A stretch of 64,000 nucleotides of DNA, taken from the NCBI RefSeq assembly GCF_020360975.1, contig NW_025408669.1:8246001-8310000 (forward strand). Direction: 5' to 3'. Within the stretch, counting starts at the first letter, position 1; each line of letters opens with the position of its first letter. Origin of the DNA: Hirsutella rhossiliensis. Taxonomy: Eukaryota; Ascomycota; Sordariomycetes; Hypocreales; Ophiocordycipitaceae. The notes beneath the pieces were generated by a model that worked only from the letters and a program-made list of their open reading frames with translations, did not search any database and had not been told where the DNA came from. This document shows positions 13,301 through 26,518 of the stretch, piece after piece. A program made the translations under genes and the position numbers.

Positions 13301-15310
13301 TAGATCAGATGATCTAGAGGAAGAAGGAGACTATAGGAAAGCGGTAGAGCTGGAATACGCCTACCTACCTACGCCTCCTCCTACGCAAGAAGAAGATCTA
13401 GAAGCAGCTTTTTTAGTTAGTCTTCCCGTCTCGACCCCTAAGGGGGTGGGAAAGGCACCTCTCTCGAAGGATTACCCGGCTGCCTTTTTGTCCCTACTTC
13501 GAGAAGCAAAGGAAGGTATAGGGCCCGATACGAAAGAAGACTAGTTTCTCCCCTATTTCGATCGTTTTTCCGACTTCTACCCAACGCTAATAGAAGACGG
13601 TTCCCACGGAGCGTTCACAGCAGGCCGGCTTTTCAAGCCTCTATCAGCAAGGAAGGTACACAAAAGAGACCTCCCGGACCCACCAGCAAACCAGAAGCAG
13701 CTAGAAAGACACCCTTTTAGAGACCAGTTTTTCTAGGCCCAGAAAGACCACCTAGCCTCACACGAAGAGATAGGGTCTTTCGAAGAGGTCCTTAAGGAAA
13801 AAGCAAGAGGAAAACAGGTCCTTAGCTATAAGTAGGTCTTTATCTATAAGACTAATAAACACGGCTTCCTTTAAAAGTGCAAAGCCCGGCTAGTTATCTG
13901 CGGGAACTAGCAAGAAAAAGGGGATCTTCCTACTAGGGCAACTACCCTAGCAGGGATGTCTTTTCGGACCCTTATAGCTATAGCAGCAGAATTCGACCTC
14001 GAGCTCGATTAGATGGATGCAGTCAACGCCTTTATTAACTGCCCACTCGAGGAAGAAGAAGTTATCTATATGCGCCTTCCACCAGGCTTCCAACAGCCAG
14101 GAAAGGTTCTACGGCTTAGGAAAGCTCTATACGGACTGCGAAGATCACCCCTTCTTTAGCAACAGCATTTAATAGGTTCCCTCGAAGCCCTAGGCTTTAA
14201 GAAAGTCCCTTAGGAACCGTATATAATGCAGAAGGGTAAAATCACGGTCTTCTTCTACGTCGACGACATCATCTAGGCCTACCCGAAAGAGGAAGAAGCA
14301 ACTGCTAGGGAGGCTATAAAAGGCCTACAATAAAGGTATAAGATAACCAGGCTAGGGGAGCCAAAGTAGTTCCTAGGGATACGAATCCTTCGGAATAGGT
14401 CCCAACGGACTATCTAGCTTACCTAGGACGCCTATATCGACAAGGTCGCTTATAAATTCCTCCCTAATTCCCTCGATAAGAAGCTTCCCTCTACGCCTAT
14501 ATTAGACGAAGAGCTTTTGCCAGATCCGTCCTTTCAAGCCAGGGAGCAAGAGAAACACTAATATCAACAGAAGGTGGGCTCCCTGCTTTTTTTAGCTATT
14601 TCTACTAGACCGGATATCTCTTTTACGGTCTCCCGGCTAGCTAGGCACAACCAGAATCCTAGCCCTAGGCATTAAGAAGCAGTAGACAGAGCTATCCTTT
14701 ATCTCTATTCAACGAGATCATACGGTCTGCGCCTAGGAGGGCAGGGAAGGAAACTAGCTGCCGAAATCTTCCTTTATTCGAGCGATTCGTCCTTTACGGA
14801 CGATTCCTTAGATAGAAAGAGCTCATAAGGGTATATTATATCCCTTTTTAGAGGAACTATTTCTTAGAGAGCTTCGAAGCAAGCCACCGTTACGACTTCG
14901 AGTACGGAGGCAGAGCTACTAGCTCTTTTAGAAGCGTTAAAAGAAGCGATTTTCCTTAGCCGGCTGCTAATATCTTTACGACTGCAAATTCCGTCCCCGT
15001 TAGCTATAGAATGCGATAACACGCAGACTATACGAATTCTTACGGAGGAAAACAGTAAGCTGTCGACCCGGCTACGGCATATCGATATCCACCAGCATTA
15101 GTTACGCCAAGAGGTCTAAAGGGGACTAATTTCCGTCCGTTAGGTTCCAACGGCATCAATAAAAGCCGACGGTCTTACGAAGCCCCTGCCGAAGCAGAAG
15201 CTAGCTGTATTTTTACAGCAAATTGGGCTAGAAGACGTTCGAGAGAAGCTGTCCTTAGAGGCCCGCCTTAAGAGTCTACGAGAGGAGCTAATGGCACGTA
15301 CGAGAAGGTG
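10373..15310 (+). pseudogene. Copia copy 1 gag-pol polyprotein, broken by RIP stops
   Basis: A start codon lies at 10373, followed by a gag-like frame. A zinc knuckle (C-X2-C-X3-H-X4-C) is at 11448-11489. The protease motif reads DSSAS near 11,770 (expected DSGAS, a G-to-A change). The integrase has an H-X4-H and C-X2-C zinc site at about 12,220-12,340 and a core at about 12,400-12,720 in which one catalytic Asp reads Asn (SNGELF). Reverse transcriptase shows MDAVNAF near 14,014 and YVDD at 14255-14266. RNase H ends with LSTRLRHIDIH at about 15,060-15,095. Breaks are mainly TAG at Trp or Gln positions, so it was functional in outline before mutation but is not now. Confidence 0.88.
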
Positions 15311-15589
15311 ACGTCTGCAGCCGAAGAAAAGGAAGAGGTTTTTCCCTTTAGAGGGCCCCCTATTTTGATTGGGTTTTTCCCTTCTAAGAAGGCCCCCTTT
15401 CTTATAGGACTTTCCCCTCTTTAGGCCCCTATTCCTTAAGTAGGTCTAAAAGAGCCCAGGGACCCGAAAGGGCCCCTGCTTTCCTCGAGTAAAGGGAGAA
15501 GTGCAGAGCTAAGAACCTCCTCTATACGCTCACCAGCCCGAAGCCGTATTAGCTATGCCCTTACTATAGGGGCAGGCCATAGCTAAGGG

Positions 15590-16052
15590 TGTCGTCGAAG
15601 CGTGGCCTGATTTCGCAGTTCCCGGAGATATCCTTGGTACGAGGGACTAAGGAAGCTAAAAACACCCGGTATAGAAGAAGGAAGAAGGAGCTGAAAAGAG
15701 GTATAGGGAGGAGGGTAGGAGCATAAGGGGAAGTATAAGTGGCGAGAGATAAGAAGGATAAACCGGTAACGGCTAATAAGGAAGGGAAAACCGGCAAAAG
15801 GCTCGGTAGTCGAAAGGACATTAGTGGCTTCTTTAAGCAGGATCTTCTTTGTTAATTGAGGTGCTAGATAGGTATAAAAGGGGGCGTTGGATAGAGGAAA
15901 GAAGGACAATTAAGGCAATACAACAATCACTCCCCTACTGCAATTGCTGCCCCCGTAAGATTTAAACATCTCTGCCCTGCATATCCGACCCCTTACTTCT
16001 AATTTCACCTTCGTGCATTTTATATACACTTCTCGCATCTCTATACGCGAGA
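15590..16052 (+). repeat. Copia copy 1 3' LTR
   Basis: It matches 9765-10227 over its full length. A purine-rich stretch just upstream (around 15,565-15,589, GGGGCAGG and AAGGG) is the likely polypurine tract. It is followed directly by the ATACT duplication and resumed Gypsy A integrase. Confidence 0.92.
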
Positions 16053-17040
16053 ATACTATTAATAGTAACTAATAAGTTCTTAAAAATAAAGCTTTTTATC
16101 TTAAGCTATAATTAGTTTACTAATAAGGACTAAGCTAAGGTATTATTTACTAAGTTAATATACTATAACTAAGGGATTCCTACTTAGATTATCTCTAACT
16201 AAGACCTTAAGTTCCTTTTAGCGTTTTAGAAAGGACTATAGATAGTATATAGGTCTAAGTTACTAGTATTTATAGCTTAGTATCCTTAGACTAATAGCTT
16301 ATTAAAATAATATAACTAGGTAGTTAAAACTATACTTTAGTTCTTTATAACCGACTTCCTATCCTATTAATAGGTTAACGCGTTATTATTACTTTAATTT
16401 ACCCTTAATAACTCTTACTTTTTAGTAATTAATACCTTTCTAAGTAAGCTACTAACTAGGATATAAATAGATAATAGTAAGCGATACCTTAAAGAAGGCC
16501 CCTTATAAATAAATAAGGAGATACTTTAAGACTAAGCTAGGATCTTAATTACTCTAGCTTAAGTAAGAATAAAAAAGTAATATAACGTAAAGTACTAAGT
16601 ATTAGAGTTTAAGCTAAGAGACTAGGTATAGCTCTAGCTTAGGAGAGGATATAGTATAGCTAATAGATAGGTAGTAAAGTTAAAAGAACGCTATATAGGA
16701 CTATTTAAAGTCCTTAAATAAATCGGCTATCTAGCTTACTACCTCGACCTAGCTAGATCCTTAAGTATCTATAATATTATTTCCGATATATAGCTATAGC
16801 TAGCTAAATAACTAAACGCTTAACCTAGCCTAAAACCTAATACTAACTATTAGGAAGTAAAAAGAATCTTTAACTCTAAAACTTATAAATATAGCTAAGG
16901 GACCGCTTATATAAAATACCTTATTAGCTAGAAAGGCTAGCTAAGTAGCTATAATTCCTAGGTAGCTACTAAGGATATTATCGCTAAAGACCTTATTAAA
17001 GAATTTAATATATAGTAAGGAGCGTTATAAGGTTATATTA
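16053..17040 (+). pseudogene. Gypsy A integrase C-terminal half and chromodomain, RIP-inactivated
   Basis: The frame continues the Gypsy integrase interrupted at 9,764; across the removed insertion it reads as the usual ILVVTDRFSK-like core start. The rest of the integrase core runs to about 16,500, then a basic C-terminal segment, then at about 16,850-17,020 a stretch with chromodomain spacing (EVKRIFNSK, then a YLIS block and KDLIKEF). Chromodomains in such integrases direct insertion to marked chromatin. Several TAA/TAG codons break it. Confidence 0.7.
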
Positions 17041-18641
17041 CCTATACTTAAAAGCTTTACGCGCGCGCTATATAATAGTATAAGCCGCTATAGCTAAGGG
17101 AGAAATAATAGTATATAGTATATACTATTACTATTTATTCTCTAGAAGTCTAAGGAGAAGTTAACTAGCTAATAAGTATTAATAGGCCGCCTATAGTAAA
17201 TAGTAATTTAATTTTATATTTTAGTACCTATATTTATTTTTATTTTAAGAACCTAATTTCCCTATCTTTTTATACTCCCTTTTTTATACTAAACCGCGCC
17301 CCTCTTATACCTATATTTAAGGTTCCTGCTATCTAAGGCTATAAGTATCGTAGTAAGGACTTAGTACTTTACTAGTATTTCTCTAACTAAATCTACCGCC
17401 GACCGCTACGCTTAAGCCTTAAGGGATTCTATTAAGTAGTCTAATTATATAAAAAAATAGTAGAGCTCCTTTATAACCTTAAGTTTAATATAGCTATATT
17501 TACTAAGTAGAAATAAGATAATTATAGTATATATACTAACTACTATAACCTCCTTACTAAAAAAGGGTATAATCTTAACGTAGGCCTAGTAAAAAACGGT
17601 ATATACTATACCCCTTTATCTCTTCTTTTATTTAAAGCCTATAATCTATATAAATATAACTAGCTATACTTCTCTATACCTTATAGCGCCGCCGCTTATT
17701 ATATTACTACTATAACTCTTATAACTACTTAAACTAGTAAGAATATAACGTTAACTATCTAACTATAGTAGGTCGGCGCTTTTTATCGCCTTATTCCTAG
17801 TACTCCTTTATATATTTACTTTAATAACTATGCCTTATCGCTATTAAGCTTTAGTAATTCGTTTAGTAACTTACTACCCTTAGTTTTAGGCATTATAAGG
17901 AAAACCCTTAGTACCCCTTAAAACGCTTATAGGTAGTTTACCTTCTTATTTAATAAGGATGAGCTTCTTCCCTTATTACTACGTAACCTAGATAGGGCTA
18001 TCTTCCTTAATAAAACTAAGATAATAACTTGCGCCCTTAAAACTACGTAGATCGCTACTATCTTAGCTAACGTTATTAATAAGCTCCTATCTAAATAGGT
18101 CGCCTTTATAAACGCTAAGATACTTAAGATCGTTACTATTATTATTAGTATAAAGTACCCCCCTACTTATTTAAAGATATTTAAGGCCGCTACTATAAAG
18201 GAACGTAAGGCTATTAATATACTAAGAACGAGAAGCTTAAGTATACCTTAGCTAGGACTAAAAGATCTAGTATAGTAGACCTTACCTTTAACGAGCTATT
18301 AAGGAACCTATTTACTAAACGCTTACTCGCCGCCGCTATAGCCCTGCTTTTTACTCCCTCTAAGCGGGCTAACCTATTTACTAAGGAATAAGCCCTAATA
18401 CTAGTTTAATAAAAGCTTAACCCTTTCTAGGTTCTAAGCTATAGAAAGCCTAGACTATTCCCTATTATACCTTTTATAGTATACTATAATAACCTAAGCA
18501 ATATAGATAGCTATATAAGTATTATTTACTTTAGGTTAAAAGCGCTAGTTTATAAAGCCCTAAATATAGCTATAATTTAGGTAAATCTATTTACTACTAT
18601 CTATAAAAAAGCTAACGCCGACCTCTCGCTTAGCTAGTATA

Positions 18642-19125
18642 TATAACGACCGGTATTATTCTTAAGGGATAAACTTATTAAGGGGTTTATATTAGTAGAT
18701 ATAATAGGGCGTAGTCTAAGTAATAATATATATATTACGTTAGTAATAAGTCGGAGGTTATAGACTATAGACTATAACTAGGTAATTAAGTAATTAGAAT
18801 TAAAGATAAGATCGTAATAAAGATCGTAATAATTATAATATTAAAAGCTATTAAGCTATCTATCTAAAGGAGTATTCTATTCCTTCTTTATATATCTTAA
18901 GAGCTTCCCTAGATTGCTAAGAGCGCTAGGTAATCCTATTATCTAGGAGCGCTAGAGCGCTAGAGCGATCCTACGATCCTAGCTATAGAGCGTTAAAGCG
19001 CTAAAGTAACCCGTCGCTTTAAACTTAATTAGCCTATCGGTCTATTTAATATTCCTTACTCTCTACGTTATATAACCTTATAATATATATTAGTCCCCGC
19101 GGTTCGCTAGACTATAGTCGTAATA
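18642..19125 (-). repeat. Gypsy B 3' LTR
   Basis: It is a direct repeat of 26039-26518 and of 52229-52712. It carries a cluster of short GAGCGCTA repeats at about 18,925-19,000, probably regulatory or structural LTR sequence. Ends are set by the flanking 5-bp duplication. Confidence 0.88.
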
Positions 19126-22100
19126 AGATACCTCCCCTCCTTTTAGTCTTATCCTTAAGACCTACTACTTTAGCCGCTATATATAAATATACCCTTATCG
19201 CGTTATACGTAAGTATATCGTTCCTTATTCTTTTATCCTTTTAGGATATACTACTAATAGTATATCTAGTTATATTTAAAAATCCTATTCTTATAATTCT
19301 AATAAATCGTGTTAATAATCGAAGCTAGTATCCTAGACCGAGATCTATAGTATTAAAATTATACCTTACTCTTATTATTTTCGGTTAAGCCTAACTTATA
19401 AAGTTAGCGAGCGTTTTAATCGGTGTTTTAAATATACCTCTATAGGCCGTTCTTATAATAGTTATAATATAGCGTCCGCCTATTTATTTTATCCCTTTCC
19501 TTCCTTATTATTCTTTTTTACTAATATTCCTTCTTTTTTAGTTTATTATATTATAAATTAGTAGTAAAAGATTAATTAGGATAAATAGAAAGTAAAAGAA
19601 GCGTTAAAGGAAGCGATAGCTTACCTAGCTTAGATTAAGAAATAGAAGCGTTTCTTAAAGGACTAAGGTAATAAGTTATTTTAGTAGGGTATATAAGCTA
19701 TTAATAAAGAAGATAGTATAACGCGTTCTTCTTAAGATAAATCGGTTCGTTTATTAAATAAGGAAACTATTACTATTAGCGAGGTTTAATCGTTTAAGGC
19801 CTTAAATATATTAGACTAAGATACTATTCTTAGTAACCCTATATTTTTAATTAAGGGTTCGCTTAGTAAAACTATCGGAGTAGAGAGCTATAGTAGGTTA
19901 AGTACTTAAGTAGTTCCTAGGTATTTTCCTTTAGTCTATATCCCTTTTACTTAATAAGGTATTCCTATTACTAACCTTATTTTCTTATATCTAGTATTTA
20001 TTTAGCTTTATATTCCTAATTATTATCGACTTTAATTTTATCCTATAGTTTAGCGTTTTATAGTACTAGTTTTAATAATAAGATATAAAATACTAGGTAT
20101 ATCTATATTATTATTAGTAGCGAAAGTTTATAGTTAACTTTTAAAATAGCTTTCTTAACTTTAAACGGTCTAAGTTTCTTAAAATCTAATTTATTACTTA
20201 GCTATTTTATTTTAATATTTTATCGTATAAGGTAGATAATATCTTCCTTTTAAAAGATTAGTCCCTATAATCTTTTCCGATTATAATAAGTAGATATTCG
20301 TTTTCTAATAAATTAAAGTTCTTATTATATTTCTTTATATAATTTTTATAGCTAATCTACTTATAGTATCGCTCGTTTTACTTATAGTCCTTATTAAGTA
20401 ACCTTAAATACTTCTAGGTTATATCTATAATTAGTATATACTAGTAAGAGCTTAGTTATTTTTAAAATTAAGCTATTATAAGCTAGTTACGCTATTAATA
20501 GCTATTTAACTTAATCGTTTTATTTATAACTAATATAGTATTATAAATATTATTTAAGCGTTTAGTTAAGTCGTTCTATTTATCTATTTATTTATAGGTA
20601 ATAAGCTATACTAAGCTTATATTTCGTCCTTAATTATACTATAAGAGCTTACTAAAATTTAGCTATAAATATACTTCCTCTATTAAAGATAATCTTATTT
20701 AGTAGTCTATAATTACTAATAATTATTCGTAAGAATATATATACTAGCTCTTTTATATTACTTACTTCTTTATATAGTAAAAAGTATTTATATTTTATTA
20801 ATCTATTAGTAATAATAAATATACTATTATACTTAACGTTAGTTATAAGTTCTTTTAATAGTAGTAGCTTTATAATATAATTAAAAGCTATTAAATCCTA
20901 TAGTTTCTCTAGTACTAATAGCCGTTAAAATTTTTTATATAGTTTATATTATTTAGCTTTACTTTATACGTAAAGTTTATATTCTTTAATAACTTATTAT
21001 ACTACTTCCTTAAGCTATAGGAAGTTATATTATCGTTTAATCCGTTTTATTATTTTTTAGATTCCTTAATATCTATATATTAGATATTTATATATATCTT
21101 ATATAACTTTATCTTATAATTTTAGTAGTATCTAGATTTTATTTTTATATATTAAAACTTCTAAATATTCTATATTATATCCGTTTAATACTTTATATTC
21201 TTTTATCTATTTTAGGATCTTTTAGTATATTAAGTTATTAGGTTATACCTTAAATATTATATTTAGCTATCGTTACTAGTAGTTTCCGTTTTTATTAATT
21301 TCTAAGAGCTATCCTTTTACTATAAGTGCTCTTATATTATAGTTACTTCGTTAACTAAAGGTATTAGCTCGACCGTTTTCTATTCCTCTTTTATAGATTA
21401 TTTCGTAGTCGAATTCTAATAAATATTCGGCCTATTAGATCTATCGTCCGTTTAACTATTACGTTATTATAAAATATAAGATATTCTTATAATCTATATA
21501 GACCTTAACTTTATATTTACTTTTAAGAAGGTAGTATTAAAATTCCTTAAAAGCTTAAATAATTATAAGGAATTCTTTATTATAGATAGGGTAGTTACGT
21601 TCTACGCTATATAGCTTTTTTAAATAAAATATAATTAGTTATAGTCTTTCTTTATTATCTTTTTATCCGATTTATACTCTTAAAGTAAAGTTTAATATAT
21701 TAGTTTTAAGTTCGATTTATTATTTTAAATTAAAGGTAATTAAGACTAGTTCTTATATAATCGTAGTTATAATATAATCGAAAGCTTTATTAGCTTTATC
21801 GTCCTATATAAATTCTTTTTCCTTCTTTATTAAGTTATATAGTAGTACTATAATCTTTCCGAAATCTTTAATAAATTATTAATAGTAATTTATAAATCCT
21901 AGGAAACTTTATACGTCCTTAATATTCTTTAGCGTTAGCTATTCTTTAACTAAGTTAATTTTATCTTATTATATTTATATCTCTCTTAATAAGATCGTAT
22001 ATTTAAGGAAGTCTACTTCCTATATATAGAACTTACTTTTCTTTAGTTTAACTAATAACTTTATATTCTAAAGTATATAGAGTACCTTATAAACGTATTC

Positions 22101-25100
22101 CTTATATTCTTCTAGGGTATCTAAGAAGATTAAGATATTATCTAGGTATACTACTATAAAGATATCTAAGTATTTATATAGGATATTATTAATTATCTAT
22201 TAAAAGGTAGCTAGTATATTTATAAGTCTAAATAATATTACTAGATATTTAAATAGTCCGAATTTCGTTTTAAAGGCTATTATCTATTTATATCCCTTTT
22301 TTATATATATTAAGTTATAAGCGCTTTTAAGATTAAGGGCTATAAACTATTTTTTACTATATAGTTAATCTTATAGTTTAATATAAGCGGTAATAGTATT
22401 CGGTCCTTTATTATAATATCGTTTAAGCGTCTATAGTTAATAACTAGTTATAGCTTACCGTTTTTCTTTAAAATAAATATAACTAAGTAGCTTACTTTAG
22501 ATATTAACGTTTATATATATCCCTTTTATAAATTCTTATCGAGGTAGTTATATAGCGTTTATAGTTACTTTTCGTTTAAGTTATAGATTTTATAAAATAT
22601 TAGCGTTATTGTATCCTTAAGATAAATTTTATAGTCTTATTAGCTATATTTAAGTAACCTTATCTTAAGTTCTTCTTTAAAGAGTTTATTTTATTTCTAG
22701 TATTCTTAGGGGATATTCTTTATTCTATCTTATAGGCTTTATTCTTTCTTTTAAGAGCTAGTTTCTCTTAACTTAAGCTCTTTATTAATTTATTTAAGGT
22801 CTTTCCTTAAAGTAATAATAACTCTTTAAATCTTTATATTATATCCTTTATTTTATTTATATTAGATACTAAGCTATATAGCTATATTAGTTTATATATA
22901 GGTCTTATTAATCGATTTTATTATATTTACTAGTTCGGTTACTATTTTCGTTTATATTACTAAAGCCTATAATAATTTACTTAAACGGTTATCCTTTTTA
23001 TCTTATTTAGTAGCTAAATTATCGTAAAAAATTACTTTCTCTTAATTCTACTAGTCTTAGAAACTTACGTCCTCGTTTTAATATAGCTAGCTAGTTTTCT
23101 AGTTAATTAGTAAGTTACTCTCCTATAGTTATAAAAGTCTTAATATAAGGTCGTATTCTTTAATATTTATAATATCGAAGTTAACTTATTTATTATAGCC
23201 CTAGATATTAATATTAAGGTAATTAATCTCTATATTAATAATTCCGTTATTATAGTTAAAGGCCTCTCCTTTAATATTTATAAGTTTATATAGATCTTTC
23301 TTATATCTTTATATAAGTTAGTAACGATTAATAACTTTAAGTAAAACGTAATTACCTATTACGCTATAGTCTAAAAGTATATATATATAATATTATTCGA
23401 TTTAGATATCTAATACTATTTAGTTACTATAGTTTACTATTACTATATATAGGGTCCTTAGATCTTATTATATCGTGCTAGTCTATAGCCTTTTTATAAA
23501 TAGCGTACCTTATTTTTTACCTAGTCCTTATTTATTTTATTTAAGTATTCTTCTTTAATTTATTATTAATATCGTTTCTTTATATTTTCGTTATATAGTA
23601 TTATATTAAGGCTTAAGAAACTAATTTCTTATAGCTAATTAAAGATTTCTTATTTCTTAACGCTATATCGTTTATATTATACTACTTCGTAGTTAATTAT
23701 ATACTATACTTCGTAATTCTATTTATTTTCGTACTAAAGGTTAAGTTTTTATTTAGCGTCTTTTTATTTTTCGCGTAGTATTTCTATATTAATTTTTCCT
23801 TAGTTAAATATAGCTTATAGCCTTTATATATATTACTAATAATATTTTAGTATACTATTATATCGTTTATACTATACTTATACTTTTTTATATTTATAAA
23901 CTCTATAGTTTAGGTATATATATTTATTATAATCTTCTTCGCTATATTTAACTTATTATATAAGTCCTTAAAAGATTAAGGGTTTAAATACTTTAAAGTA
24001 AGTAGCGTTATACTATTCCTCTATTTTAGTATATTTATAGATTTTATATATCTTTAAAAGATATCTTATTTATAAACCGTAATTATTATAGTATTTAAGT
24101 AGTATACTATAATCGGGTTTTAATAATATAACTTAGTCGTTTAGGTAGCGTTAATCGATTTTCTAGTAGTTTAGTTCTATACTTAAGTAGGGTTTTAAAA
24201 GTACTTATCCCTTAAACCTAACTAAGAAAGCGTTATATTATACCTTTATCTAAAAGTATATTATATAATCTAAGTAAACGTATAATATCTATAAGATATA
24301 CTTATAGTACTTATAAGTAAGTAGTATTTATAGATCGTCTTTAAATTCTCCTTATAGTTACTATTCTTATTATAGAGCTATAAAGGTATCGACTATAGTA
24401 ATAGCTATAGTATAGTCTCCTTCGCATAGTACTAGTTAATATCGAATTAATATAGCTTATTAGTTTTCTATAAGAATTTAAGGTATTTATTAGGTTTTAA
24501 TTTTAAGTAATTTTTTAAATTCTTTAAAGTATAAAGCGTATTCTCTAATTATAGTATTCTCCCTTAATAGTAAGGGGGGTAGTATAAGTTCGTTCTTATC
24601 TTCCGTTTCTCTAGGTATTTCTTATTCTTTAGAGCTTATATCGTTAATACTTTATTATTCCTCCTTAGGTTATTATCTAAGTTTTATAAGTATAAGGGCT
24701 ATATCTATATCTTCTTTATTATATTATTTATAGACTACCCGTTATTATTATTAATTTTTATTTTATATATCTTCTTAGAATCGTTTACCGTTCTTCTTAA
24801 TCTAGTCTTTAGAGACTCCTTTAAGATAGGGGTATTCTAGTTCTATAAATTTAACTTATTTTTATATTTTAGGATCCCTTTATTATATTATTATAAGGGT
24901 TTTCCTTAGTAGCTTTAGGAACTATCTAATATTATTCTTTTTACTTAAGTATACTATATATTTATCGTCGTAGTATATAGTCTAACTAAGGAGTTTATAC
25001 TTTAGTTCCTATTTATTAATAGCGTTTAGGTATTTCTTACCTTTTAAGGCTAGTACCTAGTAGGTTTTCTTCTCCTTATAAGGTTATCTATATTCTTTAG

Positions 25101-26038
25101 AGTAATATCTAGGTTTCCTATAGTTAAAATACTTTCCTTTACTTTTCTATATTATATCTAGATCTATCTTACCTAAGTTAGTTATATAAGTATAGGTAAT
25201 AGGAGTTTCTCGCTTTTTTTTATAGTTAGCGCGTTAGTTAAAGTTATTCCTATAAAAAGGGTTTTAGTTTCCTCTTCCTTATTTCTTTTCTTAGCGTTAC
25301 GTATACTATCTATTATCGATTTATACTACTATTATAATATAGTTTAAGAGGTTATTAGGTCGATTTTCCTTATAGAGCTCGTTCTTAACTTCTTTTTTAA
25401 GCTTATTATAGAATCGTAATATAAGAGGTTTATCGTCTTAATTAAGTTTTAAGGTAACTTAATAGAACTTTATAGTATAATCTAATACTAAGATCCTTTA
25501 TTAAAGTTCTTAAAGTTTTTATTTAGCTTCTTATTCCTTATTAGTTATTTTAAATACCGTTATAATAGCCTCTTTAAATCCTTAGAAACTAGTAAAGACT
25601 TTATCTATCTTATTATCTCGTTACGTTAGTTAGTTATTAAGAAAGTCCCTTATAATAGGTCTAAACTAAGTAAGTGCTATTCTAAATAAATAATTTCTTA
25701 TATAGAGTACTTTTTTAACTAGGTCTAAGAGTTTAGTAGGGTAAAACCGGTAGTAGGCCTTAAGTTAGGTAAGAAAGTCTCGAAGCGTGCTATAAGTACT
25801 ATCGAATAGTCCTAGCTATTTTAGTTTAACTACTTCTTTAAGGTCCTTAACTTATCTATTGCCTCCTTTATTCCTAAGTAACTATACCTTATATTAAAGG
25901 GTAATAATCTTACGTATTATATCCTAAAGCGATATAGTAGCTTTAGAGTTAGTTAATCTAGCTTACTATATAGGTATATTAATAGTTACGATATTACTTA
26001 GAGTAACGCGGTATTATACTAAATAAGAGCTTTTAAAG
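19126..26038 (-). pseudogene. Gypsy B gag-pol, RIP-inactivated
   Basis: On the minus strand the order is gag (about 26,000-24,500), protease, reverse transcriptase (about 22,600-21,900), RNase H, integrase, and at the 3' end the GPF/Y module near 20,170. The catalytic YVDD-type box reads YLDN. Stop codons are dense and of TAA/TAG type, and TG/CA steps are rare. The gag region is too eroded to name a zinc knuckle with confidence. Confidence 0.7.
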
Positions 26039-26518
26039 TATAACGACCGGTATTATTTTTAAGGGATAAACCTATTAAGGGGTTTATATTAGTAGATATA
26101 ATAGGGTATAGTCTAAGTAATAATATATATATTATATTAGTAATAAGTTAGAGGTTATAAACTATAGACTATAACTAGGTAATTAAGTAATTAGAATTAG
26201 AAATAAGATTATAATAGAGATTATAATAATTATAATATTAAAAGCTATCGAGCTATTTATCTAAAAGAGTATTCCGTTCCTTCCTTATATATCTCGAGAG
26301 CTTCCCTAGATCGCCGAGAGCGCTAGGTAATCCTATTATCTAAGAGCGCTAGAGCGCTAAAGCGATCCTACGATCCTAGCTATAGAGCGTTAAAGCGCTA
26401 AAGTAACCCGTCGCTCTAAACTTAATTAGCCCGTCGGTCTATTTAATATTCCTTACTCCCTACGTTACGTAACCTTATAATATTAGTCCCCGCGGTTCGC
26501 TAAACTATAGTCGTAATA
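26039..26518 (-). repeat. Gypsy B 5' LTR
   Basis: It pairs with 18642-19125 over its full length apart from a few bases of indel. It is followed on the plus strand by the GTACG target copy at 26519-26523. Confidence 0.88.

Larger units (their letters stand above)
9765..16052 (+). mobile_element. Complete Copia-type LTR retrotransposon (family 1, copy 1), nested in Gypsy A
   Basis: The element is 6,288 bp with 463-bp LTRs at 9765-10227 and 15590-16052, flanked by a perfect 5-bp target duplication ATACT (9760-9764 and 16053-16057). LTRs start TGTCG and end with an inverted match (CGCAAGA or CGCGAGA). Internal order is primer site, gag, zinc knuckle, protease, integrase, reverse transcriptase, RNase H, which is the Copia (Pseudoviridae) order. 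Mutation is moderate: many CA/TG steps survive, and most in-frame stops are TAG where Trp or Gln is expected. The insertion lies inside the integrase of Gypsy A, so it is younger than that element. Confidence 0.93.
18642..26518 (-). mobile_element. Complete Gypsy-type LTR retrotransposon B, reverse orientation, RIP-degraded
   Basis: The element is 7,877 bp, with LTRs of 484 bp (18642-19125) and 480 bp (26039-26518). On the minus strand the LTRs begin TATTACGACT and end GGTCGTTATA, the mutated form of TGTTAC...GTTACA. The flanks GTATA (18637-18641) and GTACG (26519-26523) are an original GTACG duplication in which the left copy has two RIP-type changes. The reverse transcriptase box lies at 22137-22148 (VYLDN-ILIF on the minus strand) and the integrase GPF/Y-like module at 20157-20174 (LRPFKV). 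It sits inside the unknown frame of Gypsy A. A truncated relative is at 52229-55606. Confidence 0.88.

Noticed and set aside
18925..19000. GAGCGCTA repeats considered as a CRISPR-like or satellite array
   Set aside because: They are short, irregular and part of the Gypsy B LTR, recurring in all three LTR copies.
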